64,000 bases of DNA from Micromonospora carbonacea (GCF_014205165.1 NZ_JACHMZ010000001.1:5128501-5192500), one strand, 5' to 3'; positions 24,952-33,904 are shown, counted from the first letter of the stretch. The notes: generated from the sequence alone by a model not told the origin. Translations and numbers: made by a program.

Positions 24952-26879
24952 CGGGACCACACCTTCCTTCCTGTTGCCGCCGAGATTGCGTCCATAATCG
25001 GCTGCCTGATGTCGACAGGCGCTAGCGGGTTGCCATGGTTTCGACCGTTTACGCTTCGCGACATCCAGCTTAGAGAGAAGCCGTCTTCCTCGAAGAACAT
25101 TGTGAAGCCGACAGTCTCCCGCGAACCGCCAAAATGCTCAAAATTGAGCCGCCCGTGCCCACCAAGCCGTCGAACCGAATTCACCGGCGGATTAGGCATG
25201 TCCGGATCAACGCTCAGATGAGCCCTGAAGTTGCCCGTGCTTGGCTCATAGATTCCGCTAAAGGCCGCACCATCCCCGTGGGCACCTAGCGCACCACTAT
25301 TGTCGTATCCATCCGCGTTTGAAATTACGTTATTGCAGTTGTGGACGAGTACCGGCACATCACCGGCGAGTACATGGTACGTGTGGGTGTTGGCGATGGT
25401 GAGGTTGTGGACGGTGGCCGAGGTGGTGACGTGTCGTTGGACCGCGGTGATCTGGACGTGGGTGCCGGCGCTGGTCTGGAGCCACTGTCCGGGCTGGAGG
25501 TCGGTGGCGTCGATCCACTGGTGGAGTTCGGGCACCCAGAAGGGGTGTCCGTCGGTGGCGGTGATCTTGGTGGTGTCGTTGTCGCCGTCCCCATCGCTCC
25601 GGCCGTCGCTGGTGGTGATGGTGACGAGGTGCTTGGCACCGGTGCCGGTGATCGTGGCGGTGACCGTCTCGACCTCGGTCTCGCCGGTGTCGGCGTTGGT
25701 GGCGAGGACCTTGTCGCCGGGTTCGATGTCCTCGATGGGCTTGGTGGTGCCATCGGCCATCAGGACCATAGCGCCGGGGGTGAAGCTGTTGTCGGTGTTG
25801 CAGCCGCCGCCGTTGGCCTTGCCGGAGCCGCCGCCTCCGCTGGAGCCACCGTTGGAGCGGTTGGAGCCACCGGAGCTGCCGCCGGGTTTGGAACCCGTTG
25901 ACTTTCCGCCGCCGCCGTTTCTGGTGGTGGCTGCCGTGGAGCCCTTGGGGTTGGCGCGGGCCTGGGCCTGCTTCTGGACGGGGTTGCCGGTCTTCTTGGC
26001 CTGTTCGGTGGCGCGGTTGCTGACCGTGTTGACCTTGTCCTGGGCCTTCTTCTTGGCCGCTTGCGCCGCCTGCTTGGCGCGTTCGATGGCGAGCTTCTTG
26101 GCGTTGAGGGCGGCGGTCTCGGCGGCCCTCGCGGCACGCAGGACGTTCTCGGCCGTGCGTTTGGCGTTCTGAAGAGCCTGGATGGCGTTGAAGGTGCGTC
26201 GTACGGCGTTGGCGATCCTCGCCGCGCTCTTGATCGCCTTCCAGGCCGGGATTCCGTTGCTGATGAGGTCGATGCAGGACCAGACGCTGCCGCCGAAGCA
26301 GCCGAGGGCGGCGTTGATGCCGAGGAAGTCCTTCAGGACGTCCCAGGCGACGGACAGGATGATCGAGGTGACGGACTTGCCCATGATGGCCTGGGCGTCC
26401 GCCACCTGGGCGGCGGACAGGCCCGCGCCGGCGAGGGCGGCGGCGGTTTCCGACGGGGTCAGGGAGATGGACAGGCCCGAGGGGTCGGTGTGGGTGGCCG
26501 GGTTGTTGTGGGCGTAGGTGTAGCCGTTGGACTGCAACGGGTCGGCGGTGTCCAGCACCGGGTCGGCGGAGAGGAACCGGCCCACGCTGGGGTCGTAGAG
26601 GCGGGCACCCAACGGGACGTACCCGGAAGGGTCGTCGCGTCGGGCGCCGAGGAACCCGGTCGGGGTCTGCATGTTGGCCGCCAGGGCGGCGGTGCCGCGC
26701 CGGTTGCCGAACGGGTCCTGCTTGCGGATTCGGGTGGTCATCGTGGCGTCGAGGGTGACCTCGGCGTACGGGGTGCCCTGGTGGTCACCGACGACGGCGG
26801 CGAGGGCGGACGGGTTGGTGCCGTGGGCGTAGCGCAACACCGACCCGCCCGGGGCCGCATAGGAACGCTGGCTGCTCAC
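24948..26879 (-). CDS. Rhs-repeat C-terminal fragment with Hint domain and unassigned toxin tip
   Basis: 643 residues. Residues about 1-140 end an Rhs repeat region and include the Rhs core motif (LGARLYDPSVGRFLSADPVLD, YTYAHNNPATHTDPSG). Residues about 150-310 are Ala/Lys-rich helix, then a Gly/Ser linker. About 345-515 is a Hint (intein-like) autoprocessing domain, starting with Cys in the FTPGAMVLMADG context and ending VLVHNCN. The last 125 residues are a probable toxin (GHGRLNFEHFGGSRETVGFTM, ending GRKVWSR) of a family I do not recognise. An in-frame TAG at 26895-26897 cuts it off from the upstream part, so it may not be made or secreted properly. Confidence 0.85.
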   Translation of the reverse strand: MSSQRSYAAPGGSVLRYAHGTNPSALAAVVGDHQGTPYAEVTLDATMTTRIRKQDPFGNRRGTAALAANMQTPTGFLGARRDDPSGYVPLGARLYDPSVGRFLSADPVLDTADPLQSNGYTYAHNNPATHTDPSGLSISLTPSETAAALAGAGLSAAQVADAQAIMGKSVTSIILSVAWDVLKDFLGINAALGCFGGSVWSCIDLISNGIPAWKAIKSAARIANAVRRTFNAIQALQNAKRTAENVLRAARAAETAALNAKKLAIERAKQAAQAAKKKAQDKVNTVSNRATEQAKKTGNPVQKQAQARANPKGSTAATTRNGGGGKSTGSKPGGSSGGSNRSNGGSSGGGGSGKANGGGCNTDNSFTPGAMVLMADGTTKPIEDIEPGDKVLATNADTGETEVETVTATITGTGAKHLVTITTSDGRSDGDGDNDTTKITATDGHPFWVPELHQWIDATDLQPGQWLQTSAGTHVQITAVQRHVTTSATVHNLTIANTHTYHVLAGDVPVLVHNCNNVISNADGYDNSGALGAHGDGAAFSGIYEPSTGNFRAHLSVDPDMPNPPVNSVRRLGGHGRLNFEHFGGSRETVGFTMFFEEDGFSLSWMSRSVNGRNHGNPLAPVDIRQPIMDAISAATGRKVWSR

Positions 26880-26894
26880 CAGCGCACCGCCCTG

Positions 26895-27235
26895 CTACGT
26901 GGTCACCTGCGACTCGCCCAGGTGCAGGGTGGCCTGCCGGCCCTGCACGGTCAGCCGCCGTGAGCCGCCCGGCCCGTAGATGTGCCGGGTCTCGTTCTGC
27001 GCCTGCCACTGCTGCGCCGCCGCCCCGCCCGCGCACGTAGCCAGGACGATCGGGGTGCCGTCGGCGGTGGCCGCGTCGCGCACCGCGAGGCACAGCCCCG
27101 ACGAGGTGTGCCGGAGCTGCCCGGTCGACAGGCGCTCCACCCGCTGGTCGGTGCCACCATCACAGGCGCGGATCTGCGCCGCCGAGCCGGCCGTCGTGCC
27201 GGTCGGCTGGACGCACCAGGTGTCGTAGTCGACGG
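26895..27235 (-). pseudogene. Upstream piece of the Rhs gene (ricin-B-like), cut by a nonsense codon
   Basis: This frame is continuous with the downstream Rhs fragment except for TAG at 26895-26897. It encodes YDTWCVQPTG, then STGQLRHTSSGLCLAV and ATCAGGAAAQQW, a ricin B-type (Q-x-W) carbohydrate-binding domain, followed by GGSRRLTVQGRQATLHLGES, which normally leads on into QGGALVSSQRSYA beyond the stop. The 5' end is missing: coding similarity ends at GTCGAC (27228-27233), where a gene fragment on the other strand begins. Confidence 0.75.
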
Positions 27236-27572
27236 CACCCCCGACCTGCTCTGGCGCAACCTGGACAACGGCAACATGTACGTCCGCCACGGCCTGCCCG
27301 GAACGGCAGCGGGCAGCGTCGACCTGCACTCGCTCAAGCAGGCCGCCAACTCGCGTGACGGCGATGTCTCCTATGGCACCGGCTGGACGGAGGCCGCGAT
27401 GAGCGCGGTGATCGCGATCCCGGACGTCAGCGGCGACCAGGTGCCCGACCTCTGGGTGCGGTCTGGCGCCGACGGTCAGATCCGGGTCTACCACCCCTCC
27501 GCCACGAGTGCCGGTTCCCCGGTGAAGGTCGTGCTGGGCGCGGACTGGAGCACCATGAAGTCCTTCGGCTGA
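27231..27572 (+). pseudogene. 3' fragment of an FG-GAP/VCBS-repeat surface protein
   Basis: 113 codons ending TGA, reading DGTPDLLWRNLDNGNMYVRHG and later SGDQVPDLWVRSGADGQIRVYH: two Asp/Gly-rich FG-GAP-type repeat units as in secreted actinobacterial proteins. No 5' part is present; the frame upstream is the antisense of the ricin-like fragment. It therefore abuts the truncated Rhs gene head-to-head at GTCGAC, which suggests an inversion or deletion breakpoint. Confidence 0.7.
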
Positions 27573-27629
27573 TCCACCTCACGACAACCAGCAGGCTTCG
27601 CAAGCAGAACCCGCCAATGCGGTGAAAAG

Positions 27630-27767
27630 CCGCTAGGGAGCTGAGTCACCTACGACATCACGCCGCCCGGCCCTCCCCACCGGCCCCGGCGCGTCCCTGC
27701 ACCCCGGGTGCCCATCGGGGTGCAGGGGTCAGTGGGTGATGTCGTAAGTGACTCAGCTCCCTAGCGG
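27630..27767. repeat. 138-bp palindromic, MITE-like element
   Basis: The ends 27630-27661 and 27736-27767 are 32-bp inverted repeats with one mismatch (terminal CCGCTAGGGAGCTGAG). Inside lies a second perfect 12-bp stem, CCCTGCACCCCG/CGGGGTGCAGGG, at about 27695-27727. There is no coding capacity. The length and terminal repeats fit a miniature inverted-repeat transposable element; no clear target duplication was seen, so a giant terminator or structured RNA remains possible. Confidence 0.65.
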
Positions 27768-27865
27768 GCGGGAAGGGTCACGTCAGCGACCTCCGGGTAT
27801 CCGGTGGCGCAGCCGTTCGGAGGGCGATCGTCGGCGGCCCGGCGGTCGGAGTCAGGGGGCCGGGG

Positions 27866-29050
27866 TCAGTGGCGGAAGGGGCCGGTGATCTCGTACGTGA
27901 TGCCGTCGGAGCCGGTGACCGCCCCGCTGACGCCCCGCTGGGAGGAGAAGTAGAGGCGGCTGCCGTCCGGGGAGCACGCCGGGCCGGTCAGTTCCGAGCC
28001 CGACTGGCCGAGCAGGCGCAGGAACGGGGTGACCACGCCGGCCGGGGTGATCATGTTGATCTCCATGTTGCCGCCGTCCTCGGCCACGTACAGGTCGCCG
28101 GAGCGGGTGCCGGTGATGTTGTCGACGCCGGTGAGCGGGGCCGCCCCGGCGGGCACCAGCGAGTCGTCGTACGCCAGGTCGAGGCGTTGGCCGGCGGCGT
28201 CGTACGCCCAGACCCGGTTGTCGCCCTTGGTGGTGAACCAGCAGGTGCCCCGGTCGTACCAGCAGCCCTCGCCGCCGTCGAAGTGCTGCGCCGCGCCGAC
28301 CTGGCGACGGGTGGGGACGGGGAAGCCGTCGCGGTCGGGCACGTCGGCCCAGGTCACCGGGCCGGTGACCTGACCGGTCGGCGCGCAGAGCACCTGGAGC
28401 CGGCCGGTGCGCAGGTCGCCCCAGGTGTCGGGGACGAACCGGTAGAAGCAGCCGTCCTCCTCGTCCTCGGTGAGGTAGACGACGCGCCGGTCGGGGTCGC
28501 AGGCGGCGGCCTCGTGGGTGAACCGGCCCATCCGGGTGCGTTCCTCGGCGGCGCGGCTGCCGTCGGGCCAGGTCTCCATGACCCGGCCGAGCGGGGCCTC
28601 CTCGCAGGAGAGCCAGGTGCCCCACGGGGTCGCCCCGCCGGCGCAGTTGAGGTTGGTCCCGCCGAGGATCCGGTACGCCGAGGCGATGCTGCCGTCGGCA
28701 CGGAACCGCACGGCCGACGCGCCGCCGGCGAGGGGGATCTCGGAGTTGGAGACGTAGATCCAGCCGTCGGGGGCGGGGAAGCACGCGCCGCCGTCGGGGG
28801 CCCAGTGCCACAGGTAGGAGGTGCCGGCGACCCGCTGCCCGGAGCGGGCGACCACCCGGCTGGTGAAGCCGGCGGGCAGTTGGATGCCGTTGGCGTCGGC
28901 GGCGAGCAGGTCCCCGTACGGGCCGGGGCCGGGCTGGGCGGGCCCGGCGGAGAGGGCGGGCGCGGAGAGGGCGGCGGAGGCCCAGAGGCTGCCGCAGAAG
29001 GCGGCGGCCCCGCCGGCGACGGTGGCGCGCAGGACGGTACGACGGTCCAT
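27866..29050 (-). CDS. Secreted DUF839/PhoX-like protein
   Basis: A 394-residue exported protein. The N-terminus MDRRTVLRATVAGGAAAF is a twin-arginine signal. The rest is a beta-propeller-like DUF839 sequence (SCEEAPLGRVMETWPDG, YLTEDEEDGCFYRFVPDTWG, HFDGGEGCWYDRG, NITGTRSGDLYVAEDGGN). Relatives of PhoX are calcium/iron-dependent alkaline phosphatases, but this group is mostly uncharacterised, so phosphatase activity is only possible. Single gene, 66 bases downstream of the MMPL gene on the same strand. Confidence 0.85.
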   Translation of the reverse strand: MDRRTVLRATVAGGAAAFCGSLWASAALSAPALSAGPAQPGPGPYGDLLAADANGIQLPAGFTSRVVARSGQRVAGTSYLWHWAPDGGACFPAPDGWIYVSNSEIPLAGGASAVRFRADGSIASAYRILGGTNLNCAGGATPWGTWLSCEEAPLGRVMETWPDGSRAAEERTRMGRFTHEAAACDPDRRVVYLTEDEEDGCFYRFVPDTWGDLRTGRLQVLCAPTGQVTGPVTWADVPDRDGFPVPTRRQVGAAQHFDGGEGCWYDRGTCWFTTKGDNRVWAYDAAGQRLDLAYDDSLVPAGAAPLTGVDNITGTRSGDLYVAEDGGNMEINMITPAGVVTPFLRLLGQSGSELTGPACSPDGSRLYFSSQRGVSGAVTGSDGITYEITGPFRH

Positions 29051-29116
29051 CGGTTACCTCCGGGTAGGGTCGATGCCCCACCGACGGTAGAGCCGGCGAG
29101 GCATCGACACCAGTGA

Positions 29117-31333
29117 CTACCCGATGAACGCGGGGTGACGGCTCTCCGGCCCGACCGCCTCGGGTTCGGGCGCGTCCGGCGGCGCGGGCTGCGCCGGGTC
29201 GTCCGACTCGCGGATGCCGAAGCGGCGGTAGACCGCGCCGAGCGGGCCGGGGGCCCACCAGTTCCAGCGGCCGAGCAGGCGCATGGTGGCCGGCACGAGC
29301 AGCGCCCGCACCAGGGTCGCGTCGACCACGATCGCCACGATCATGCCGATCCCGATCAGCTTGATGTACGCCATCGCGCCGGTGGCGAAGCCGGCGACCA
29401 CGATGACCAGCAACAGGGCGGCGGCGGTGATGATCCGGCCGGTGCGTTGCAGGCCGGCGGCCACCGACGCGGTGTTGTCGCCGGTGCGGTCCCACTCCTC
29501 GCGGACCCGGGAGAGCAGGAACACCTCGTAGTCGGTGGCCAGGCCGAACAGCACGGCGAGCATGAGGATCACGTTGCTCGGCTCGATGAACCCGGTCGGG
29601 GTGAAGCCGAGCAGCCCGGACAGGTGGCCGTCCTGGAAGATCCAGACCACCACGCCGAACGACGCGCCGATGGAGAGCAGGTTCATCAGCACCGCCTTGA
29701 CCGGCAGCACCACCGAGCCGAACGCGAGGAAGAGCAGCAGCAGGGTCGCGCCGGCCATCAGCAGGGCCATCCAGGGCAGCCGGTCGCCGAGGCTGTCCAG
29801 CAGGTCCCGGTCGACGCCGGGCCGGCCGCCGACGAGCACCCGCGCGCCGTCCGGGGCGGGCAGGGCGCGCAGGTCGCGTACCAGGTCCCGGGCGGCGTCG
29901 CCGGTCGGCTCGCCCGGGTAGGCGACGGCGAGCAGCGTCGAGGCCCCGTTGGTCGCGGCGACCCGCACGCCGGTCACCCCGGGCACCGCCGCGATCCGGT
30001 CGGCGAACGACCCGACCGCGTCGGCCGGCACGCCGGTGACCAGCACGTCGATCGGGGCGATGGTACCGCCGGGGAACTGCGCGGCGATCCGCTCGGAGAC
30101 CACCCGGGGCCCGGCGTCGGCCGGCAGCACCCGCTCGTCGACCCCGCCGAATCCGGCGCGCAGGAACGGGGTGGCCAGCAGCCCCAGGATCAGGGCCACC
30201 CCGACCAGGTAGGGCACCGGGCGGCGCATCACGCTGCGCGCGATCCGGGCCCAGGCGCCGCCGGTGTCGGCCTGCGCCGGGCCGGCGCGGTGTGCCCCGC
30301 GCCGCCACGGCAGCGGTACGCGCACCGCGTCGACCCGGCGGCCGAGCACCGCGAGCAGGGCCGGCAGCACGGTGAGCGCCGCGAGCATGGCGACCAGCAC
30401 GGCGGCCATCCCGCCGAGGCCCATCGAGCGCAGGAACGGCTGCGGGAAGACCAGCAGGCTGGCCATGGCGAGGGCGACGGTGAGCCCGGAGACCAGCACG
30501 GTGCGGCCGGCGGTGGCCATGGTGCGGCGTACCGCCTCGGCGGTGTCCCGGCCGGCGGCGAGTTCCTCGCGGAACCGGCTGACCACGAACAGGGCGTAGT
30601 CGACGGCCATGCCGAGGCCGATCAGGGTGATCACGTTGATCGCGAAGACCGACACGTCGGTGACCATGCTGAGCAGGCGGACGGCGACCAGCGCGCCGAG
30701 GATGGCGAGCCCGCCGACGAGCAGCGGGGTGGTGGCGGCGACCAGCCCGCCGAAGATCAGCACGAGCAGGACCAGCAGCACCGGCATGGAGAACAGCTCG
30801 GCGCGGGTGATGTCCTCGCTGGTCTGCTCGGTGGCGTACCGCTGGAAGGCCACCGCGCCGCCGAGCTCGGTGCGCAGGCCGGGGGCGTCGAACGCGGGCC
30901 GCACCGCGTCGAACGCCTCGGCGCGGGCGTCCTCGTCGACGCCGTCGAGCTGGACCAGGGCGTAGGTGGACCGGCGGTCGGCGGAGACCAGGTGGGGCGC
31001 CGGGGCGTCGTAGAAGGTGGTCACGCTGGTGACCTCGGGACGCTGGCGCAGCGCCGCGACGGTGCCGGCGACCGGATCGCGGAACGCCGGCTGGTCGACG
31101 GTGGCGGTGTCGCTGGACCAGAGCACGATCACGTCGGCGCCCTGCCGGCCCAGTTCGGCGGTGATCCGCTCGGCCGTGCGGCTGGACTCGCTGGCCGGGT
31201 CGGCGAACCCGCCGCCGCTGAGCTGGCCGAAGACGCCGGTCCCCCAGGTCGCGCCGAGCGCCATGAACGCCACGGCGGCGGCGAGCACGGCCCAGCGGGC
31301 CCGCACCACCGCCCGCCCCCACCAGTCGAACAT
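29117..31333 (-). CDS. MMPL-family (RND) membrane transporter
   Basis: A 738-residue transporter with the MMPL layout: one N-terminal helix, a large extracytoplasmic domain, a bundle of five helices (GLGMAVDYALFVVSRFREEL), a second external domain and a second bundle (FGLATDYEVFLLSRVREEWDR). The duplicated G/A-x-x-x-D-Y-x-x-F motifs carry the proton-relay Asp residues. Substrates in the family include lipids and drugs. GAGGGGGA precedes the ATG at 31333. A TetR regulator is transcribed divergently from a shared 110-bp region, the usual local-repressor arrangement. Confidence 0.92.
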   Translation of the reverse strand: MFDWWGRAVVRARWAVLAAAVAFMALGATWGTGVFGQLSGGGFADPASESSRTAERITAELGRQGADVIVLWSSDTATVDQPAFRDPVAGTVAALRQRPEVTSVTTFYDAPAPHLVSADRRSTYALVQLDGVDEDARAEAFDAVRPAFDAPGLRTELGGAVAFQRYATEQTSEDITRAELFSMPVLLVLLVLIFGGLVAATTPLLVGGLAILGALVAVRLLSMVTDVSVFAINVITLIGLGMAVDYALFVVSRFREELAAGRDTAEAVRRTMATAGRTVLVSGLTVALAMASLLVFPQPFLRSMGLGGMAAVLVAMLAALTVLPALLAVLGRRVDAVRVPLPWRRGAHRAGPAQADTGGAWARIARSVMRRPVPYLVGVALILGLLATPFLRAGFGGVDERVLPADAGPRVVSERIAAQFPGGTIAPIDVLVTGVPADAVGSFADRIAAVPGVTGVRVAATNGASTLLAVAYPGEPTGDAARDLVRDLRALPAPDGARVLVGGRPGVDRDLLDSLGDRLPWMALLMAGATLLLLFLAFGSVVLPVKAVLMNLLSIGASFGVVVWIFQDGHLSGLLGFTPTGFIEPSNVILMLAVLFGLATDYEVFLLSRVREEWDRTGDNTASVAAGLQRTGRIITAAALLLVIVVAGFATGAMAYIKLIGIGMIVAIVVDATLVRALLVPATMRLLGRWNWWAPGPLGAVYRRFGIRESDDPAQPAPPDAPEPEAVGPESRHPAFIG

Positions 31334-31387
31334 CGCATTCCCCCTCACCGACCGTTAAGGTCGTGGTCAGTAACCATGGCTCTCCGA

Positions 31388-31404
31388 AGTGAACGCCGTT
31401 TACT
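31388..31404. promoter_or_regulatory. Inverted repeat, probable TetR operator
   Basis: AGTGAAC-GCC-GTTTACT is a near-perfect 7-bp dyad with a 3-base centre, between the divergent MMPL and TetR genes. The size and place fit a TetR-family operator controlling both genes. Inferred, not proven. Confidence 0.6.
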
Positions 31405-31442
31405 ATTACTACGTCGTTCGCTCCAGTCAAGGGGGTTCACGC

Positions 31443-32201
31443 ATGTCCGCACCGACCCGGCGGGAACGGCTACGCGCGGCCACCCTCTGCGAGATCAAGA
31501 ACGGGGCGCGCCGGCTGCTGGTGACCGGCGGGGTCGAGGCGGTCTCCCTGCGCGCCATCGCCCGCGACATGGGGATGACCGCGCCCGCCATCTACCGCTA
31601 CTTCCCCAACCTGGAGGGCCTGGTCGGCGCGCTGACCGGCGACCTCTACGACGAGCTGCGCGCCGTCAGCGAGGCGGCCCGGGACACGGCCGGCGACGAC
31701 CCGGTCGACCAGCTCACGGCCATGTGCCGGGCGATGCGCCGCTGGGCCGTCGCGCACCCCGCCGAGTTCACCCTGATCTTCGGCAACCCCGTCCCGGGGG
31801 TCGCCACGTTCACCGACGCCTGCGCCGACGCCGAGCACCCCGGCGCGCGGCTCGGGGCGGTCTTCCTCGCCCCGTTCCTCGCGCTGACCCGGGACGGAGC
31901 GCTGCCCGGGCCACCGGCCGACGCGCTGCGCCAGCAGCTCGGCTGCCACCTCGCCCCGCTCACCACCAAGCACGGCGACCTGCCGATCGAGGTCGCGTAC
32001 GCGTTCCTGTCCGCCTGGACCCGACTCTACGGGCTCGTCGCCATGGAGGTCTTCGGCCACCTCGCCTGGGCCGTGGACTCCCCCGAGGCGCTGTTCGAGA
32101 CCGAACTCGCCGCGCTGTTCGCCCCGCTGCGCGGGACGCCCGGCACCGGCCCGCCGACCGGGAACGGCGACGGCCCCCCGGCCGGGTCCGCGCGGCACTA
32201 G
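31443..32201 (+). CDS. TetR/AcrR-family regulator
   Basis: A 252-residue regulator with an N-terminal TetR helix-turn-helix at about residues 12-60 (GGVEAVSLRAIARDMGMTAPAIYRYFPN) and a C-terminal ligand-binding domain of the TetR_C_13/WHG type (FTLIFGNPVPG, YGLVAMEVFGH). The ATG at 31443 was chosen over an upstream in-frame start because the extra residues would lie over the operator region. It is divergent from MMPL and 11 bases upstream of an FAD-dependent oxidoreductase, so it may control both. Confidence 0.92.
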   Translation: MSAPTRRERLRAATLCEIKNGARRLLVTGGVEAVSLRAIARDMGMTAPAIYRYFPNLEGLVGALTGDLYDELRAVSEAARDTAGDDPVDQLTAMCRAMRRWAVAHPAEFTLIFGNPVPGVATFTDACADAEHPGARLGAVFLAPFLALTRDGALPGPPADALRQQLGCHLAPLTTKHGDLPIEVAYAFLSAWTRLYGLVAMEVFGHLAWAVDSPEALFETELAALFAPLRGTPGTGPPTGNGDGPPAGSARH

Positions 32202-32212
32202 GCTGCCCGAGC

Positions 32213-33838
32213 ATGAGCGAGCGCAGCGGCACGACCGCGACGAGCAAGGCGAGTGAACTGCCGGCCCGCGCCGACGTGGTGGTCGTCGGCTCCGGGCACA
32301 ACGGGCTGGTCTCGGCGATCCTGCTGGCCCGCGCCGGCCTCGACGTGCTGGTGCTGGAGGCCGCCGGGGTGATCGGCGGGGCCACCCGCACCGAGAACCC
32401 GTTCCCGAAGGTCCCCGGGCTGCGCCACTCCACCGGGTCCTACCTGCTCGGCCTGATGCCGCCGGAACTGCTCGCCACGCTCGACGTGCGCATCCCCGTG
32501 CTGCGCCGCGACCCGCACTACTTCCTGCCCACCCCGGGCGGCCCCGGGTCGCCGTACCTGCTGATGGGCAGCGACACGGCCGCCACCCGGCGGCAGCTCG
32601 CGGAGTTCTTCTCCCCCGCCGACGTGGCCGCCGACGACGCCATGCAGGCCGAGCTGGCCCAGCTCCGCGACGACCTCGCCCCCGCCTGGCTGGCCGAGCC
32701 GCTGCCGGTCGAGGAGATCGCGCAGCGGCTCGTCCGGCCCGCCCTGCGGCAGGTCTTCGTCGACCTCGTGCGCGGCTCCGTGGCCGACTACCTGGCCCGC
32801 TTCGACTTCCGCTCCGAGCTGCTGGTCAGCATGTACGCGGTCACCGACGGCCTGTCCGGGCTCAACGCCGGCCCCGACGACCCCGGGACCGGCCACAACT
32901 TCCTCGTGCACAACATGTGCCGGCTGCCCGGATCCGACGGCACCTGGATGATCGCCGAGGGCGGCATGGGCACCGTCTCGCGCACCTTCGCCGACGCGGC
33001 CCGCGCCGCCGGGGCCACCATCCTGACCGACGCCCCGGTCACCGCGATCACCCTCGACGGCGGCGCGGCCAGCGGCGTGACCCTCGCCGACGGCCGGCAC
33101 GTGGCCGCGCGGGTGGTGCTCGGGGCCTGCGACCCGTACCGGCTGATGGACCTGCTGCCCGACGGCGCGCTCCCGGCGGAGCTGGGCGCGCGGATGGCGG
33201 CCGTCCGCCGGCCCGGCACCACCCTCAAGGTCAACCTGGCGCTGACCGGGCTGCCCCGCTTCTCCTGCCTGCCCGACGACGCGCCCAGCCCGTTCGGCTC
33301 CACCATCCACCTGCTGCCCGGGTCGGCGTCGCTGGTCGGCGGCGGGGGCGAGCCGCCGATGGCGGCGCTGCGCGCGATGTGGGCCGACGTGCAGGCCGGG
33401 CGGCTGCCCGCCGAGCCCACCATCGAGTGGTACCTGCACACCACCGTCGACCCGTCGCTGTCCGACGCCGAGGGCCACCACTCGTCGGCGCTGTTCGTGC
33501 AGTCGGTGCCCTACGCCCTCGCCGACGGCACCTGGGACGCGGCCCTGCCCGGCTACGTCGACCGGCTGATCGGCATCTGCGAGCGGTACGCGCCCGGCAC
33601 CGGCGACCTGATCGCCGACGCCGTGCCGCTGCCCCCGCCCGGCATCGAGGCGCACTTCGGCATCACCGGCGGGCACATCCACCACGTCGACAACACGGTC
33701 AGCTTCACCGACCGGATGCCGTACGCCACCGGCGTCGACGGCGTGTACGCCGGCAGCGCCGGCTGCCACCCGGCGGGCAGCGTCATCGGGGCGGCCGGCC
33801 ACAACGCGGCCCGCCGCATCCTCGCCGATTTGGGGTAA
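32213..33838 (+). CDS. Phytoene-desaturase-like FAD-dependent oxidoreductase
   Basis: A 541-residue flavoprotein. A Rossmann FAD-binding loop DVVVVGSGHNGLVSAILLARAG is near residue 24, with VLEAAGVIGGATRT after it, and the C-terminal FAD motif GVDGVYAGSAGCHPAGSVIGAAGHNAA is intact. This matches the CrtI-like NAD(P)/FAD-dependent oxidoreductases; relatives act on carotenoids, retinoids or lipids. No other carotenoid gene is nearby, so the substrate is open. It follows the TetR gene by 11 bases, probably one transcript. The TAA stop is supplied by interspersed repeat copy D. Confidence 0.88.
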   Translation: MSERSGTTATSKASELPARADVVVVGSGHNGLVSAILLARAGLDVLVLEAAGVIGGATRTENPFPKVPGLRHSTGSYLLGLMPPELLATLDVRIPVLRRDPHYFLPTPGGPGSPYLLMGSDTAATRRQLAEFFSPADVAADDAMQAELAQLRDDLAPAWLAEPLPVEEIAQRLVRPALRQVFVDLVRGSVADYLARFDFRSELLVSMYAVTDGLSGLNAGPDDPGTGHNFLVHNMCRLPGSDGTWMIAEGGMGTVSRTFADAARAAGATILTDAPVTAITLDGGAASGVTLADGRHVAARVVLGACDPYRLMDLLPDGALPAELGARMAAVRRPGTTLKVNLALTGLPRFSCLPDDAPSPFGSTIHLLPGSASLVGGGGEPPMAALRAMWADVQAGRLPAEPTIEWYLHTTVDPSLSDAEGHHSSALFVQSVPYALADGTWDAALPGYVDRLIGICERYAPGTGDLIADAVPLPPPGIEAHFGITGGHIHHVDNTVSFTDRMPYATGVDGVYAGSAGCHPAGSVIGAAGHNAARRILADLG

Positions 33839-33887
33839 GGAGGGGCCCCTTGTTAACGCCTACGGTAGAGAGGGGTCCCCTTCTCAC
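33836..33887 (+). repeat. Interspersed hairpin repeat, copy D (contains a stop codon)
   Basis: TAAGGAGGGGCCCC-TTGTTAACGC followed by a GAGAGGGG-T-CCCCTTCTC palindrome. It is almost the same as copy C, and again its TAA ends the upstream gene. It lies between convergent genes and probably also terminates transcription. Confidence 0.85.
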
Positions 33888-33904
33888 CCCGTCGGGCGGG
33901 GCGC

